A model generated the notes under the pieces. That model saw only the letters and a program-made list of their open reading frames with translations. It made no database searches and was not told where the DNA came from. Below, piece after piece: positions 62,801-64,000 of a stretch of 64,000 nt of DNA. The stretch comes from Sanguibacter antarcticus (GTDB lineage Bacteria > Actinomycetota > Actinomycetes > Actinomycetales > Cellulomonadaceae). Numbering within the stretch: the first letter of the stretch is position 1; each line of letters opens with the position of its first letter. The DNA lies in assembly GCF_002564005.1 (NCBI RefSeq), contig NZ_PDJG01000001.1:2666001-2730000 (forward strand), in the 5' to 3' direction. The position numbers and the translations under genes were made by a program.

Positions 62801-63775
62801 TCAGCCGGGAGGGGTCCCGTCGCCGAAGGGACGCCCGCCGAGCGACTCGCGCCCGTGAGGCGTCGTCCAGCCCGCGAGGTCTGGGCCCTTCGGCACGATC
62901 CCGCTCGGGTTGATGTCGCTGTGGACCACGTAGTAGTGCGCCTTGATCTGGTCGAAGTCGACGGTGTCGCCGAAGCCGGGCGTCTGGAACAGGTCGCGGG
63001 CGTACGCCCAGAGCACGGGCATCTCGGTGAGCTTCGACCGGTTGCACTTGAAGTGCCCGTGGTAGACGGCGTCGAAGCGCACGAGGGTCGTGAAGAGGCG
63101 GACGTCGGCCTCGGTGAGGGTGTCCCCGACGAGGAAGCGTCGGGTCGCCAGACGGTCCTCGAGCCAGTCGAGCGCCGTCCACAGGCGGTCGTAGGCGTCG
63201 TCGTACGCCTCCTGCGAGCCGGCGAAGCCGCAGCGATAGACACCGTTGTTCACCTCGGTGTAGATCCGGCGCATGATCGGGTCCATCTCCGCGCGCAGGT
63301 GCTCGGGGTAGAGGTCCGGGGCACCAGGACGGTGGTGCTCACGCCACTCGGTGGAGAGGTCGAGCGTCATCTGGGCGTAGTCGTTCGTCACGACCTTGCC
63401 TGTGGTGGTGTCGACGATAACGGGCACGGTGATGCCCCGCGGGTAGTGCGGGTCGCGGGCGAGGTATGCCTCCTGGATCCGTTCGATCCCGAGGACGGGG
63501 TCCAGGCCGTCCGGGTCGAGGTCGAAGGTCCAGCTGTTCTTGTCGTGCGTCGGGCCCGTCAGGCCGAGGGAGAGCACGTCGTCGAGGCCGAGGAGCCGGC
63601 GCACGATGATCGTGCGGTTGGCCCACGGGCAGGCTCGCGCCGCGACGAGGCGATACCGACCGGGCTCGACGGGGAAGCCGTCACGACCGTCAGCCGTGAT
63701 CCTCGTGGTGATGTAGGTGGTGTCCCTGCTGAACTCTTGGCCTGGGATCGAGTACACGCCGCCTTCGTTGCTCAT
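62801..63775 (-). CDS. Xi-class glutathionyl-hydroquinone reductase-like protein
   Basis: 324 residues. The catalytic Cys lies in AARACPWANRTIIVRRLLGL, and SWTFDLDPDGLDPVLGI and GDTLTEADVRLFTTLVRFD are hallmarks of the Xi-class glutathione transferase/YqjG family. These enzymes reduce glutathionyl-hydroquinones. Most actinobacteria make mycothiol instead of glutathione, so the in vivo thiol is probably mycothiol. The ATG at 63775 follows CAAGAT at six bases (63782-63787). Confidence 0.92.
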   Translation of the reverse strand: MSNEGGVYSIPGQEFSRDTTYITTRITADGRDGFPVEPGRYRLVAARACPWANRTIIVRRLLGLDDVLSLGLTGPTHDKNSWTFDLDPDGLDPVLGIERIQEAYLARDPHYPRGITVPVIVDTTTGKVVTNDYAQMTLDLSTEWREHHRPGAPDLYPEHLRAEMDPIMRRIYTEVNNGVYRCGFAGSQEAYDDAYDRLWTALDWLEDRLATRRFLVGDTLTEADVRLFTTLVRFDAVYHGHFKCNRSKLTEMPVLWAYARDLFQTPGFGDTVDFDQIKAHYYVVHSDINPSGIVPKGPDLAGWTTPHGRESLGGRPFGDGTPPG

Positions 63776-63781
63776 TCAACT

Positions 63782-63787
63782 ATCTTG
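63782..63787 (-). promoter_or_regulatory. -10 box of the Xi-class reductase gene
   Basis: CAAGAT on the minus strand ends six bases before the ATG at 63775; the same arrangement is seen before pgm. Confidence 0.45.
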
Positions 63788-63839
63788 CCTCACGACAACC
63801 CGAAGAGCACGAGACCTACCCAAGGAATGTGAAGAGCAC

Positions 63840-63845
63840 TACCCT
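63840..63845 (+). promoter_or_regulatory. -10 box upstream of the DUF4234 frame
   Basis: TACCCT followed by six bases and then GTC (63852-63854), where a start codon would be expected. It is identical to the serS box and spacing. Confidence 0.5.
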
Positions 63846-63851
63846 GAGCGC

Positions 63852-64000
63852 GTCACCACACCGAACCCATCCACGCCGCCGCTCTCGGGCCCCGGCAACG
63901 GACCCTCTGGACTCACCCGCTCCCCGATCGTGGTCTTCCTCCTGCCGCTCGTCACCTTCGGCATCTACGGCCTCGTCTGGTACTACAAGGTCAACGTCGA
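63852..64000 (+). CDS. DUF4234-type membrane protein, N-terminus, apparent GTC start
   Basis: Reading from 63852 gives VTTPNPSTPPLSGPGNGPSG and then LTRSPIVVFLLPLVTFGIYG followed by LVWYYKVNVD at the edge, a typical DUF4234 opening with a first membrane helix. No ATG, GTG or TTG occurs in frame between 63780 and the helix (the first GTG is at 63930, inside it). GTC at 63852 stands exactly where the leaderless promoter at 63840 would place the start. The gene continues beyond the window. The start is an inference; a mutation or sequencing error of GTG to GTC is possible. Confidence 0.6.

Overview
The window is 64 kb of chromosomal DNA from a GC-rich actinobacterium. GTG starts are frequent, the tRNA genes lack an encoded CCA, and there is a conservon (sensor kinase, roadblock, DUF742, small GTPase) plus DivIVA-domain proteins. 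The gene families look like Micrococcales of the Cellulomonas/Sanguibacter kind; that placement is inference from gene content only. No insertion sequence, prophage or CRISPR array was found, and no stretch longer than about 300 bases lacks a gene.

Layout. 1-3.4 kb: a truncated YihY/BrkB membrane protein, a GAF-GAF-PP2C phosphatase and a divergent GAF-EAL protein. 3.4-9.0 kb: a tightly overlapping three-gene operon of P-type proton ATPase, beta-phosphoglucomutase and GH65 disaccharide phosphorylase. 9.2-12.2 kb: an unusual three-gene operon of P-loop GTPase, 120-residue orphan and nuclease/alkyltransferase-like fusion. 12.3-18.7 kb: mostly ordinary genes (DUF255 thioredoxin-like protein, YCII, GNAT, ABC-F, ZIP transporter, HTH protein). 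18.7-23.0 kb: a membrane-anchored HExxH protein with perfect 18-bp repeats, three tRNA genes with terminators, a ThrE-type exporter and a secreted CAP protein. 23.2-29.0 kb: the conservon. 29.1-30.5 kb: a quinone oxidoreductase and a decayed proteasome-activator (bpa) gene.

30.5-37.2 kb: an alpha-glucoside-type ABC importer (two permeases, a lipoprotein, no ATPase), a LacI regulator with a clear operator, a HAD phosphatase and serS. 37.3-46.6 kb: a lipid kinase, a large phosphatase-like membrane protein, a flavin oxidoreductase paired with a GH13 trehalose-synthase-like enzyme, a GT2 glycosyltransferase, a DUF5926 protein and a lipoprotein. 46.7-53.8 kb: phosphoglucomutase, a lipoprotein, GNAT, an MFS transporter, a pyruvate oxidase-type enzyme and a protein with a degenerate GGDEF. 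54-57.5 kb: an NfeD/flotillin pair and two DivIVA-domain proteins. 57.5-64 kb: a ferritin-like/VIT1 transporter, alpha/beta hydrolase, M15 peptidase, methyltransferase, MazG-like enzyme, class I amidotransferase, Xi-class GST-like reductase and the start of a DUF4234 protein.

Two themes recur. Alpha-glucan and disaccharide metabolism is spread over the window: GH65 with beta-PGM, alpha-PGM, GH13 and an AglEFG-like importer. Many genes also have a YANNNT -10 box 6-7 bases before the start codon, so leaderless transcription appears to be the commonest promoter layout here. The best candidates for something undescribed are the GTPase/nuclease-fusion operon at 9.2-12.2 kb, the decayed bpa gene, and the apparent GTC initiation codon at the right edge.
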